Below are positions 37,224 through 48,760 of a stretch of DNA of 64,000 nt, one piece after another (within the stretch, counting starts at the first letter, position 1; the number at the start of each line of letters is the position of its first letter). The notes under the pieces are model-generated. The model was not told where the DNA came from, did no database searches, and worked only from the letters and a program-made list of their open reading frames with translations. Both the position numbers and the translations under genes were made by a program. Origin of the DNA: Actimicrobium sp047621665. GTDB taxonomy: Bacteria; Pseudomonadota; Gammaproteobacteria; Burkholderiales; Burkholderiaceae_D. The DNA is taken from assembly GCA_047621665.1 (NCBI GenBank), contig JBLHMB010000003.1:1-64000 (forward strand). Direction: 5' to 3'.

Positions 37224-38213
37224 ATGGCAAAAGCCCCAATGCGTGTTGCAGTGACCGGCGCGGCCGGCCAGATCGGTTACTCATTGTTGTTCCGCATCGC
37301 CAACGGCGACATGCTCGGCAAGGACCAACCGGTCATCCTGCAATTGCTTGAAATCCCTGACGAAAAAGCCCAGAAAGCCCTCAAGGGCGTGATGATGGAA
37401 ATCGACGACTGTGCTTTCCCATTGCTGGCCGGCATGACTGCACATAGCGATCCAATGACCGGCTTCAAGGACATTGACGTAGCGCTACTGGTCGGTGCCC
37501 GCCCGCGCGGCCCCGGCATGGAACGCAAGGATTTGCTCGAAGCCAACGCTCAGATCTTCACGGTACAAGGCAAGGCACTTGACGCGGTCGCTTCGCGCAA
37601 TGTCAAGGTGCTGGTCGTCGGCAACCCGGCTAACACCAACGCCTACATCGCGATGAAATCGGCACCGAACCTGCCAGCGAAGAATTTCACCGCAATGTTG
37701 CGCCTCGATCACAACCGCGCCCTCTCGCAAATCGCGGCCAAAACCGGCAAGCCCGTCGCTTCCATCGAAAAACTGTGCGTCTGGGGCAACCACTCGCCAA
37801 CGATGTACGCAGATTACCGCTTCGCCACCATTGATGGTCAGTCAGTCAAGGACATGATCAACGACGCGGCATGGAACAAGGAGTCGTTCCTGCCGACAGT
37901 GGGCAAACGCGGCGGTGCGATCATCGAAGCACGCGGCTTGTCGTCGGCGGCATCGGCAGCCAATGCAGCTATCGATCACATGCATGACTGGGTATTGGGT
38001 ACCGCTGGCAAATGGACCACTATGGGCATTGCTTCCGACGGTTCGTACGATATCCCTGAAGGCACGATTTTCGGTTTCCCGGTCACCACCGAAAATGGCG
38101 AGTACAAAATCGTCGCCGGACTGGTCATCGATGAATTTTCACGTGAGCGCATCAACGTGACGCTCAACGAATTGCTGGAAGAGCGCGAAGGCGTCAAGCA
38201 CCTGGTCGGCTAA
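37224..38213 (+). CDS. mdh: Malate dehydrogenase
   Basis: 329 residues, the cytosolic-type enzyme usual in betaproteobacteria. The NAD motif is VTGAAGQIGYSLLFRI, followed by the substrate loop ARPRGPGMERKDLL, GNPANTNAYIAM, LDHNRALSQIA and the catalytic histidine in WGNHSPTMYAD. It oxidises malate to oxaloacetate. TTGGAGA precedes the ATG at 37224. A longer frame from 37116 is not family-like. It leads a run with the CitE-like gene, a small secreted protein and acnA on the same strand. Confidence 0.97.
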   Translation: MAKAPMRVAVTGAAGQIGYSLLFRIANGDMLGKDQPVILQLLEIPDEKAQKALKGVMMEIDDCAFPLLAGMTAHSDPMTGFKDIDVALLVGARPRGPGMERKDLLEANAQIFTVQGKALDAVASRNVKVLVVGNPANTNAYIAMKSAPNLPAKNFTAMLRLDHNRALSQIAAKTGKPVASIEKLCVWGNHSPTMYADYRFATIDGQSVKDMINDAAWNKESFLPTVGKRGGAIIEARGLSSAASAANAAIDHMHDWVLGTAGKWTTMGIASDGSYDIPEGTIFGFPVTTENGEYKIVAGLVIDEFSRERINVTLNELLEEREGVKHLVG

Positions 38214-38314
38214 GCCAGCCAGGTCGTCAGGTCCTGACTACCGGCGCTGCACTGTACGATGCAGCACCGGTGGTTTTCCGGATTTTTACAGCAGCACTTT
38301 TTTGTTGATTGCTC

Positions 38315-39292
38315 ATGCATCCATCCGAGGTCTTATTTCAGGGAAAACGTCCACCGGTGTCACTCCCGGTCTGCGATCATTACGCCGGCTCCGACAAGCT
38401 GATGCGCAAGTCGATCGCCCTGCAACAAGAGCTTGGCCCGGTCTTCGACATCACCTTCGATTGCGAAGATGGTGCCGCCGCCGGCGTCGAACAGTCGCAC
38501 GCCGAACTGGTCGCCTCACTCATTGCCAGCGATGCCAACCGGTTCAATCGCATCGGCGCGCGCGTGCACGATGTGCACAGCGAATTTTTCATCCAGGACG
38601 TCGCCATTATTTGCAACGGTGCGGCCCGTCGCCTGGCTTATCTGGTGATCCCGAAAGCCGAAAGCGTGCTCGAAGTCATCGAGGCAATCGACGTCATCAA
38701 TACCCATGCGCGTCATGCCGGACGGGATGTGCTGCCAATCCACGTACTGATCGAGACGCATGGTGCGCTGGCCGATGTGTTTGCGATTGCCGCACTGGAG
38801 CAAGTCGAGTGCCTGTCGTTCGGCATCATGGATTTTGTCTCGGCGCACTACGGCGCGATTCCGGCCAGCGCAATGCGCACACCCGGTCAATTTACCCATC
38901 CATTGGTCATGCGCGCCAAGCTGGCTATTTCGGCCGCCTGCCATGCCCACGGCAAGGTTCCCTCGCACAATGTCACGACCGACGTCAAGGACAGCGGTAT
39001 CGCTGCCAATGATGCGAGCCGGGCCGGCACCGACTGCGGTTACACCCGGATGTGGAGCATCCATCCTGACCAGATCAAACCGATCGTCAAGTCGTTCATG
39101 CCACGTAGCTCCGAGGTGGCCGAGGCAGCACAAATTCTCACCGATGCCCAGTCCGCGTCGTGGGGACCGATCAAACACAACGGCAGGCTGCATGATCGCG
39201 CCAGTTATCGCTACTACTGGACTATCCTGCAGCGTGCACGCGCGAGCGGTTTGCCGCTCCCCGACAGCGTTGCCCATTTGTTATCCACCTGA
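38315..39292 (+). CDS. HpcH/HpaI aldolase or CitE-like lyase
   Basis: 325 residues, TIM-barrel of the HpcH/HpaI-CitE superfamily. Seen are DITFDCEDGAAAG (metal-binding acidic residues), YLVIPKAESVLEV, IHVLIETHGALADVF and the basic-residue segment GYTRMWSIHPDQIKPIV. Relatives cleave citryl-, malyl- or similar CoA esters, but no citrate lyase CitD or CitF gene is nearby, so it is unlikely to be part of a citrate lyase complex. A role beside mdh and acnA is inferred from position. The ATG at 38315 lacks a good ribosome site. A TTG at 38309 is possible. Confidence 0.8.
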   Translation: MHPSEVLFQGKRPPVSLPVCDHYAGSDKLMRKSIALQQELGPVFDITFDCEDGAAAGVEQSHAELVASLIASDANRFNRIGARVHDVHSEFFIQDVAIICNGAARRLAYLVIPKAESVLEVIEAIDVINTHARHAGRDVLPIHVLIETHGALADVFAIAALEQVECLSFGIMDFVSAHYGAIPASAMRTPGQFTHPLVMRAKLAISAACHAHGKVPSHNVTTDVKDSGIAANDASRAGTDCGYTRMWSIHPDQIKPIVKSFMPRSSEVAEAAQILTDAQSASWGPIKHNGRLHDRASYRYYWTILQRARASGLPLPDSVAHLLST

Positions 39293-39308
39293 TTCCGGAG
39301 ATTGATTC

Positions 39309-39824
39309 ATGACCAAACTGTTTTCCGCTCTCCTGACCGGCCTACTCGTTTCCGGCCTGGCACTGACTGCCCCGGCCGTCTTTGCCGCCACCGAAACAGG
39401 TGCACCCGCCGTCAAGAAAGTCATCAAGAAAAAATCGCACTCCAAAAAAGACGTCGCCGCTCCACCGGCCGCCTACGAACTGGCCGCACCGGATGATGAC
39501 GACACCGGTGCGCCCATTGATGTCGCCATTGCGCCCGCCACCGAATACAAATGCGAACTCGGCAATACGCTGACGATTTTCCGCAACGACGGAGACGACA
39601 ACTACATCGCGCTGCGCTGGCACAAGGTGGTCACCCGCATGAAGCGGGTCACCACGACCACCGGCGCGCACCGTTTCGAAAACAAGCGTTCCGGCCTGGT
39701 CTGGATCGGCATCCCGGCCAAGGGCTTGCTGCTTGACTCGCGCAAGGGTCAGCAACTGGCGAACGAATGCAAGGATCCGGCCCAGATGGCACTGGCCGCG
39801 GCGACTGACAGCGCCAACAGCTAA
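39309..39824 (+). CDS. Secreted small protein with MliC-like C-terminal region
   Basis: 171 residues. The signal peptide ends in VFAA (about 26). A Lys-rich stretch (VKKVIKKKSHSKKD) and an acidic Pro/Ala linker follow. The last ~80 residues read YKCELGNTLTIF ... RSGLVWIGIPAKGLLL ... ANECK, with two cysteines placed as in the MliC/PliC lysozyme-inhibitor fold. The resemblance is faint and made by eye. GGAG lies 9 bases before the ATG. It is 16 bases after the CitE-like gene and 86 bases before acnA, so cotranscription is likely. Confidence 0.6.
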   Translation: MTKLFSALLTGLLVSGLALTAPAVFAATETGAPAVKKVIKKKSHSKKDVAAPPAAYELAAPDDDDTGAPIDVAIAPATEYKCELGNTLTIFRNDGDDNYIALRWHKVVTRMKRVTTTTGAHRFENKRSGLVWIGIPAKGLLLDSRKGQQLANECKDPAQMALAAATDSANS

Positions 39825-39910
39825 TTATTCGAATATCCTGCCGGCGTGGAGCGCAAGACTCTTCCCGGAAACTACATTTCACTTGTTACCCCGCAATCAT
39901 AGGAGAGGTC

Positions 39911-42622
<2,712 letters not shown>

Positions 42623-42649
42623 TCCGGTTCAGGTTCATGCAGAGCAAAG

Positions 42650-42675
42650 CGCCGGATTCGTCCGGCGTTTTTTTT
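42650..42675 (+). terminator. Intrinsic terminator after acnA
   Basis: CGCCGGA, a TTCG loop and TCCGGCG (42650-42667), followed by eight T's. A textbook rho-independent terminator. Confidence 0.93.
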
Positions 42676-42793
42676 CGTCGATCGAAAAACTATCTGCAAA
42701 AAACCGTATAAACCGATCTGTTCAGGGCTCCCTATCAGCCCCTCGAATCCTCTACAATGCAGGATTGCGTTTCAGTCACTACACCTACCTCCC

Positions 42794-44041
42794 ATGCGTC
42801 GTCAAAACAAAACCGGTTCTCACAAACTTTCTGCCGACAGCCAGCGCCTGGCGACTTTTTCTTCAGCCATCGTACTGTCATCGAGTCGTATCGAAGAGCG
42901 CGGCTGGGAAAGCCAGCTCGATGCCTTGTTACAGAAACTGCTGAAAGCCGATCATCAGGCCATCATCGATAGCGCACTCGACCTGCTGTTCCAGTCCGAT
43001 GCGATGGCTTATGACGTACTGATGGAAGCGGCAGAAGCCAATAGCGAATCAGCCGTACTGGAGCACGATGATCAGCTCTACGACGCGTTGCTACTAGCCG
43101 TTCCGGTGCTGGCCTGGACCCGGTTCTCGATTGCTTCCGGCCCGATTCCGGCCGATGTGGTCCTGACGTTGAGCGCCCACTTGCACGCGCATGTGCTGGC
43201 GCCGGACGTCAGGATGGCGATGGCACCGACGCTGTTTGCGATCGACCAGTTGCCACGCTCACATGTCGAAACCTGGACCGTGACGCACCGGCTGGCCCAG
43301 GCCGCTCTCAAGAATACGGTCTTGCGCACCCCCACCGGCGTACCCGAAACCGCCCCGTTCCTGGCCGACACACGCTATCTGCTGGTCGTCGTTGTCGTGC
43401 CGGCGGGTGCGCCATTGATGCGCTGGCAAGCCTCACTGGACCTGGCCGACCGCGACCTCGCGCTGGCCCGATGGCAGGCGCAGGCATTACCGAACGTGAC
43501 GCGACTACTGCCCGGCTGCGGCATCGAATTGCTGTTACCTGAAGCGTATTACGTCGCCTGCCGCGAGGGCGACCGGCAAATCCGCCCGGCCTCGATCAGC
43601 GCCGCCGTCCATTTTCTGCATCACACGCTAGCCATCGAAACACGCGACCTGCAAGCCAGCATCGGCAGTTTCGGCGAAGACACAATTAATGGCCGCGCGG
43701 ACGAGTACCGGATCGGCTTCAGCGGCAGCAGCGATGGCGAGGTGGTCTATGGCGTCGTCTGGCCGCTGTATGGCGAAGAGGACGAAGAGGACATGGGTGA
43801 TCCTGCCGAATTACCTTTGCAGCGCCTGGCCGCCGGTGAAGTACCGCATCCGACCCCGCTGGAAGAAATTACCGCCTTGTTGCGCGATGCCGGTGTGACA
43901 CGCATCATTCAGCATCCGGACCGCTTCCCGCTGGAATTCTGCGATGACTGCGGTGCACCGTTGTTCCCGGATCCGGAAGGAGAACTGGTTCATGCCGAGA
44001 TGCCGGAAGATGCGCCACAAAGCACCCCACATTTCCATTGA
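42794..44041 (+). CDS. DUF2863 family protein
   Basis: 415 residues, of a family largely restricted to Burkholderiales-type betaproteobacteria. No membrane helix or signal peptide is seen, so it is probably cytoplasmic. The C-terminus has a possible small metal site FCDDCGAPLFPDPEGE, with two Cys in a CxxC arrangement. An acidic patch (GEEDEEDMGDPAE) precedes it. Function is unknown. It is followed 54 bases later by the DUF1631 gene. The ribosome site is weak. Confidence 0.8.
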   Translation: MRRQNKTGSHKLSADSQRLATFSSAIVLSSSRIEERGWESQLDALLQKLLKADHQAIIDSALDLLFQSDAMAYDVLMEAAEANSESAVLEHDDQLYDALLLAVPVLAWTRFSIASGPIPADVVLTLSAHLHAHVLAPDVRMAMAPTLFAIDQLPRSHVETWTVTHRLAQAALKNTVLRTPTGVPETAPFLADTRYLLVVVVVPAGAPLMRWQASLDLADRDLALARWQAQALPNVTRLLPGCGIELLLPEAYYVACREGDRQIRPASISAAVHFLHHTLAIETRDLQASIGSFGEDTINGRADEYRIGFSGSSDGEVVYGVVWPLYGEEDEEDMGDPAELPLQRLAAGEVPHPTPLEEITALLRDAGVTRIIQHPDRFPLEFCDDCGAPLFPDPEGELVHAEMPEDAPQSTPHFH

Positions 44042-44095
44042 TGATGCGATTACACCAACGTCAGGACTGATCGTTTAACAACCACCAGAGAAGCC

Positions 44096-46606
44096 ATGGA
44101 TCGCGATGCACTGCTGACGACGACCCGCGAAGAATTCCTGCGTGCATTCATGCTGGCAATTGACAGGGCTTCAGCACGCACCGCCGCAACCCTGTTACGC
44201 ACTGCGGAAACCACGTTTTCAGCAATCGATCAGCGCCGCTTGCTGGGCGCGTATGGCCTATTGCGTGAGGGCGAAATTGCACTGAACAGGCAAATGCGAC
44301 AGAGCATGGACCAGTTGCTCAATCGCAGCTTTCAGACAACTTACAGCACCTTTCGTCCCTCTTTTTCAGATAGCTTCCAGACGGATGGCCTGTCACTACT
44401 CGACACCACGGTGCACGAAGACTTGCTTCGTATTAACGAAGTAACTGCGCGCTTCCGGCATGCCGCCGACAGCCAGTTGCGCGACCTCAATATTCGTATC
44501 GCAATCCTGTTCGAACAAGACCGCATCAATGAACGCGAAAACCCGTTCCGGCCATTCCTGTTGTCACGCGCGATGGCAAACGCCATCGACAACCTCGGGC
44601 AGCAAGCCGACACGAACAGCACGCTATTCGATCAACTGGCGGAAGACATGCGCGCTGAAATTGTCACGATTTACGATGCTGTCAACGCATACTTAGCGCG
44701 TCACGGTATCGCTGCACAGTTGCAACTCCGTATCGAGAAAACCAGTGATACCCGAATAGCCAATGACGCCGGTGCAGGCTCCGGTACGGATGAACTGCCA
44801 GCCGGAGCCGTGGATCCGCGCAAGGTCGATACCGGCACGCGCGCCTTATCGAGTGACACGCCGCGCAACCGGGTCGAACAACTGGTCGATGCAGTGCGCC
44901 AGATTGCCCGACGGTTTGCGCCGGCACCGGCCGGGGTGGACGCCACTCCAGCCGGTGTCGGTAACGCGGGTAACGCAGATAACTCAGGTGGCTCAGGTAA
45001 CGCAGGTAACGCAGGTAACGCAGGTAACCCAGCGGGTAGGAATCCCGGCAACGGCTGGCCGGGGACGCAAGGACTGGTCGCTACACTACAGAAATTATTC
45101 ACCGGAGCCCCGGGCCATATGTCTTTGGTAGATGCCGCTGCCGGCCTTGACAGCGCGCCCGATAACGGGTCACCTGGCAAGCCACTGAGCAGTTCGTTGC
45201 GCGACTCCCTCGACGCCCTGATGAGCGATGCAGTTCCGCCTGCCGGACAGATGGCACTGGCGAGCGGCGATCTGCGCAATCTGATTTTCGAGCAACGTGA
45301 AGCGCTCAGTGCCGCGACCACGGACAGCCATGAGCAGATGACCATCGATGTCGTTGCCATGCTGTTCGAATTCATTCTGCGCGACCTGCAGATACCGGCC
45401 GAAGTGCGCGCCCAGCTAGCGCGACTCCAATTCATCGTACTCAAGATCGCACTGCGCGAAAGGTCGCTGCTCACCGACAAGAGTCATCCGGCGCGACTGC
45501 TGGTGAACCGGATTGGATCGATCTCGGTCGGCATCAGGCATACCGATCCGGGTGCCCTGCGCATCGGCACTGAAATCAGCCGTATCGTCGAAATCCTGCT
45601 GTCCGACCAGAGCGAAAATACCCCTCTTTTTACCGGGATGCTGAACCAGTTCGACGCCTTTATTGCACACGAGTTACGCGGACATGATGGTCCGGTCGAT
45701 CTCGCCGTGCAGGCGCTCGAAAAAGCGCAGAGCCGCACGCTGCGCTTTGCCCGCCTCAGTGCCGCACTCGCGGAAGTGCTCGACGGACTACACCTCGATC
45801 CGTTCCTGAAAAATTTCCTGACAACGACTTGGGTCCGTGTCATCGAGCGCGCCGAGCGCAAGAACGACCCAACGGCCACCCGCTTCCGCCGGCTTGTACC
45901 GGATCTCTTGTGGAGCATTATTCCCAAGCACTCCGCTGCACAGCGCAACAAACTGATCGGCATGCTGCCGGGCCTGGTCGGCATTTTGCGCGAGGGCATG
46001 CTGCAAGAGAACATGACAGGCATCGAACGACTTGACGTCTTGAACTGGCTGGTCGACGTTCACAGTCGTGCACTGCGCGGCATCGAAGCCGGCAGACCGG
46101 ACTTGTTGCTCGAAACCATGCAGCAGCATTTCGCGTTGTTCACTAAAGTACCTGACCATGTCACCAATGAAGTTCCGGTAGCAACTCTCGAAGTTGCCGG
46201 TGACAATCCGCATCACGACGGATTCCTCACCGAAGCCCTGCACGAAACCGACGCAGCGCTAGAGTTGCTTGATCCGATGCTGGAGCGTGACGCCTCGCCG
46301 GACACGACAGTCGAAAGCCAGAGCGATACCGGTGAAATCCTCGCGAGATTGCGTAGCGGCGTCGCCATCACCATCACACTCGGCACCATCCCCGGTTCCG
46401 GCAGGCTCCACTGGATCGACCAGCACACCACAACATTGCTGCTTCAAATGGACGACCACGCCGCGCCGTCGATGCTGAGCGTCAGGATGTTTCTGCGCCT
46501 GCTAGGTCTCGGCCGGGTCGGCTTCAGCGAAACTGCACCGCTATTCGAACGGGCGGTGCATGCACTGATGCTCTCTGCACAGCAGATGGAAAAAGCGGCA
46601 ACCTGA
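44096..46606 (+). CDS. DUF1631 family protein
   Basis: 836 residues, no signal or membrane helix. The start MDRDALLTTTREEFL... and the C-terminal beta-rich stretch (GRLHWIDQHTTTLLLQMDD, then VRMFLRLLGLGRVGFSE) fit DUF1631 proteins. These are sometimes mis-annotated as thymidine phosphorylase, a label I see no support for. A low-complexity linker at about residues 288-320 is built from Gly-Asn-Ala units, coded by tandem GGTAACGCA-type 9-mers (about 44959-45030). Function is unknown. It directly precedes the two chemoreceptor genes, separated by 106 bases. Confidence 0.75.
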   Translation: MDRDALLTTTREEFLRAFMLAIDRASARTAATLLRTAETTFSAIDQRRLLGAYGLLREGEIALNRQMRQSMDQLLNRSFQTTYSTFRPSFSDSFQTDGLSLLDTTVHEDLLRINEVTARFRHAADSQLRDLNIRIAILFEQDRINERENPFRPFLLSRAMANAIDNLGQQADTNSTLFDQLAEDMRAEIVTIYDAVNAYLARHGIAAQLQLRIEKTSDTRIANDAGAGSGTDELPAGAVDPRKVDTGTRALSSDTPRNRVEQLVDAVRQIARRFAPAPAGVDATPAGVGNAGNADNSGGSGNAGNAGNAGNPAGRNPGNGWPGTQGLVATLQKLFTGAPGHMSLVDAAAGLDSAPDNGSPGKPLSSSLRDSLDALMSDAVPPAGQMALASGDLRNLIFEQREALSAATTDSHEQMTIDVVAMLFEFILRDLQIPAEVRAQLARLQFIVLKIALRERSLLTDKSHPARLLVNRIGSISVGIRHTDPGALRIGTEISRIVEILLSDQSENTPLFTGMLNQFDAFIAHELRGHDGPVDLAVQALEKAQSRTLRFARLSAALAEVLDGLHLDPFLKNFLTTTWVRVIERAERKNDPTATRFRRLVPDLLWSIIPKHSAAQRNKLIGMLPGLVGILREGMLQENMTGIERLDVLNWLVDVHSRALRGIEAGRPDLLLETMQQHFALFTKVPDHVTNEVPVATLEVAGDNPHHDGFLTEALHETDAALELLDPMLERDASPDTTVESQSDTGEILARLRSGVAITITLGTIPGSGRLHWIDQHTTTLLLQMDDHAAPSMLSVRMFLRLLGLGRVGFSETAPLFERAVHALMLSAQQMEKAAT

Positions 46607-46712
46607 GAGGATTCACTGTAATACCCTCGCATTATTTCTTTTAAGAAATGTATTCCTGACATATTGATGACTCACCGCTTAAAATAAGGCTCACTTTTAA
46701 ATGTAGAAAAAA

Positions 46713-48323
46713 ATGACTCCTCAATTCGTTCGCAATCTGAACATCGGCAATCGCCTTGGTCTGGGCTTCGCCATCCTGCTGTTGCTGTCCATGGTAGCTA
46801 TCCTGATTGGCATCACCCGTCTCAATGCTGTAGCAGGGGCCACACGCGAACTGCTGAAAGAGCCACTCGCAACGGAGCGCTTCGTCAGTGAATGGAATCT
46901 CGTGATCAATGCGGCCGTGCGACGCACCGCAGCCATTGCCCGCAGCAGCGACCAGTCACTGAGCGCTTTTTTCGCAAGTGACCAGGACTACACAACAAAA
47001 AAAGCCAGCGAACTGCAACTAGCCATCGGCACGCGCCTGCAAAGCGACCGGGAAAAAACCGTATTCTCCGAAATCGGTGAGCTACGCAAGGCATACTTGT
47101 CGAGCCGCAATGCCATTGTGGCCCTTAAAAAAGAAGGCAAGTTCGACGAAGCCAACCAGATGCTGGAACAAACGTTCACCCCCGCATCCAAGCGTTACAT
47201 TCTCAAGGTTGAAGAGCTACAAAACGAGCAACGTCGCCAGATCGATCAGGCCGCCGTGGGTATTGAAGAGAATTACCTGCAAGGTCGCAACCTGATGCTG
47301 CTCTTCGGCGCCGTGATGCTGATCCTGGGAACACTGGTGTCGTGGTTACTGACCCGTTCGATCACCGAGCCACTCGCCAAGGCGGTCAGTTTTGCGCGCG
47401 AAGTTGCCCGTGGCAATTTGAGCGTGACGATCCGCAGTAATCGGGGTGACGAAACCGGTCAGTTAATCGATGCCCTGCAAGCGATGGTCACGAGCCTGTC
47501 AACGCTGGTGACGAGCGTGCGCGTCGCCACCGACAACATCAGCGTTTCGGCGCAGCAGATTGCTTCGGGCAATGCCGACTTGTCCCACCGCACTGAGTCC
47601 CAGGCAAGCTCGCTCGAAGAAACCGCCAGCGCAATGGAACAATTGACCGGCACCGTTCGCCAGAGTGCCGACCATGCGCATCAAGCCAACCAGCTCGCGG
47701 TGTCGGCTAGCGGCGTCGCCATCAAGGGAGGTGCCGTGGTGCGCCAGGTCGTCACAACGATGGCCGCCATCAACCACAGTTCGCGCAAAATCGTCGATAT
47801 CATCGGTGTCATCGACGGCATCGCCTTCCAGACCAATATCCTCGCGCTCAATGCCGCTGTCGAAGCCGCCCGTGCCGGCGAACAGGGCCGCGGCTTTGCC
47901 GTCGTGGCGGCCGAAGTACGTAATCTGGCGCAACGCAGTGCCAGTGCGGCCAAAGAAATCAAAACGCTGATCAGCGACTCGGTCACGCAGGTCGAACAGG
48001 GCAACCGCCAAGTCGACGAAGCTGGCAAGACGATGAACGATGTGGTTGGCAGCGTCGGTCAGGTCGCCGGCATCATGCAGGAAATCACCGCCGCCAGCCA
48101 GGAACAGCGCGCAGGCATCGAGCAAATTAACCAGGCCATCACGCAGATGGATGACATGACGCAGCAAAACGCCGCGCTGGTCGAGCAGGCTGCTGCCGCT
48201 GCCGAGAGCATGCGCAATCAGACTGTGCTGCTGCTCGACGAAGTCAGTGCGTTTATCATCACCGACGGCGCACACATCATGCCACCTGTGCAAATGAACA
48301 CCCTGCTGCGCTTGCCGGGTTGA
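46713..48323 (+). CDS. Methyl-accepting chemotaxis protein (first of a tandem pair)
   Basis: 536 residues. First membrane helix about 15-35, periplasmic four-helix-type sensor, second helix about 190-212, HAMP starting at TRSITEPLAKAV, and a signalling domain with the tip DGIAFQTNILALNAAVEAAR. It is a close paralogue of the gene starting at 48761: same length, same tail (MNTLLRLPG), with differences concentrated in the sensor part. Only a weak ribosome site is seen (A-rich run before the ATG). A 16-base AT-rich palindrome at 46634-46649 lies upstream. Confidence 0.95.
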   Translation: MTPQFVRNLNIGNRLGLGFAILLLLSMVAILIGITRLNAVAGATRELLKEPLATERFVSEWNLVINAAVRRTAAIARSSDQSLSAFFASDQDYTTKKASELQLAIGTRLQSDREKTVFSEIGELRKAYLSSRNAIVALKKEGKFDEANQMLEQTFTPASKRYILKVEELQNEQRRQIDQAAVGIEENYLQGRNLMLLFGAVMLILGTLVSWLLTRSITEPLAKAVSFAREVARGNLSVTIRSNRGDETGQLIDALQAMVTSLSTLVTSVRVATDNISVSAQQIASGNADLSHRTESQASSLEETASAMEQLTGTVRQSADHAHQANQLAVSASGVAIKGGAVVRQVVTTMAAINHSSRKIVDIIGVIDGIAFQTNILALNAAVEAARAGEQGRGFAVVAAEVRNLAQRSASAAKEIKTLISDSVTQVEQGNRQVDEAGKTMNDVVGSVGQVAGIMQEITAASQEQRAGIEQINQAITQMDDMTQQNAALVEQAAAAAESMRNQTVLLLDEVSAFIITDGAHIMPPVQMNTLLRLPG

Positions 48324-48760
48324 GTTGACAAAAAGAATCGGGAGTGTCCGGTGCAATAGGATTTTGACGATCAGTAGCGTGGGCACAGCCCTGTGTGCCC
48401 ACGCCCACGCCCACGCACCGACAAGGTTTGTCAATTACGGTCATGCGCTGCTCCCCCGGCGCGGGCACAATACATCAGTGCCGACCCTGCCAACTGTGGC
48501 CATCACGCCCGGGTCCGTGGTGGGTCCGGCCGGGTTAGCTATAGCGGCATGCGCCTCAAACAAGCAATCTGGACAGCCTATTACTGTCGCAAAAAAAATC
48601 GCCATACCATTCTTGCCCGTGGATAAATAGTGCGCAGGGTGTACTGCTTTTTCACGCGCAACGACAGGGAACCGCTTATTTAAGTTTCTTGAAAGTATTT
48701 TTACCGTACCAATGATCTGTCGCTATAGACTGTCGACTATTATTTCCTACGGTGAAAACA
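48324..48760. other. 437-bp gap between the two chemoreceptor genes
   Basis: No credible gene. The first ~35 bases resemble the DNA just after the second receptor gene (GGTGCAAT shared), so the duplication extends past the stop codon. A hairpin GTGGGCACA (48379-48387) with TGTGCCCAC (48394-48402) is followed by a short CCCACG repeat and has no T-run. The promoter for the second receptor gene should lie in 48600-48750, but I could not assign it. Confidence 0.6.
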
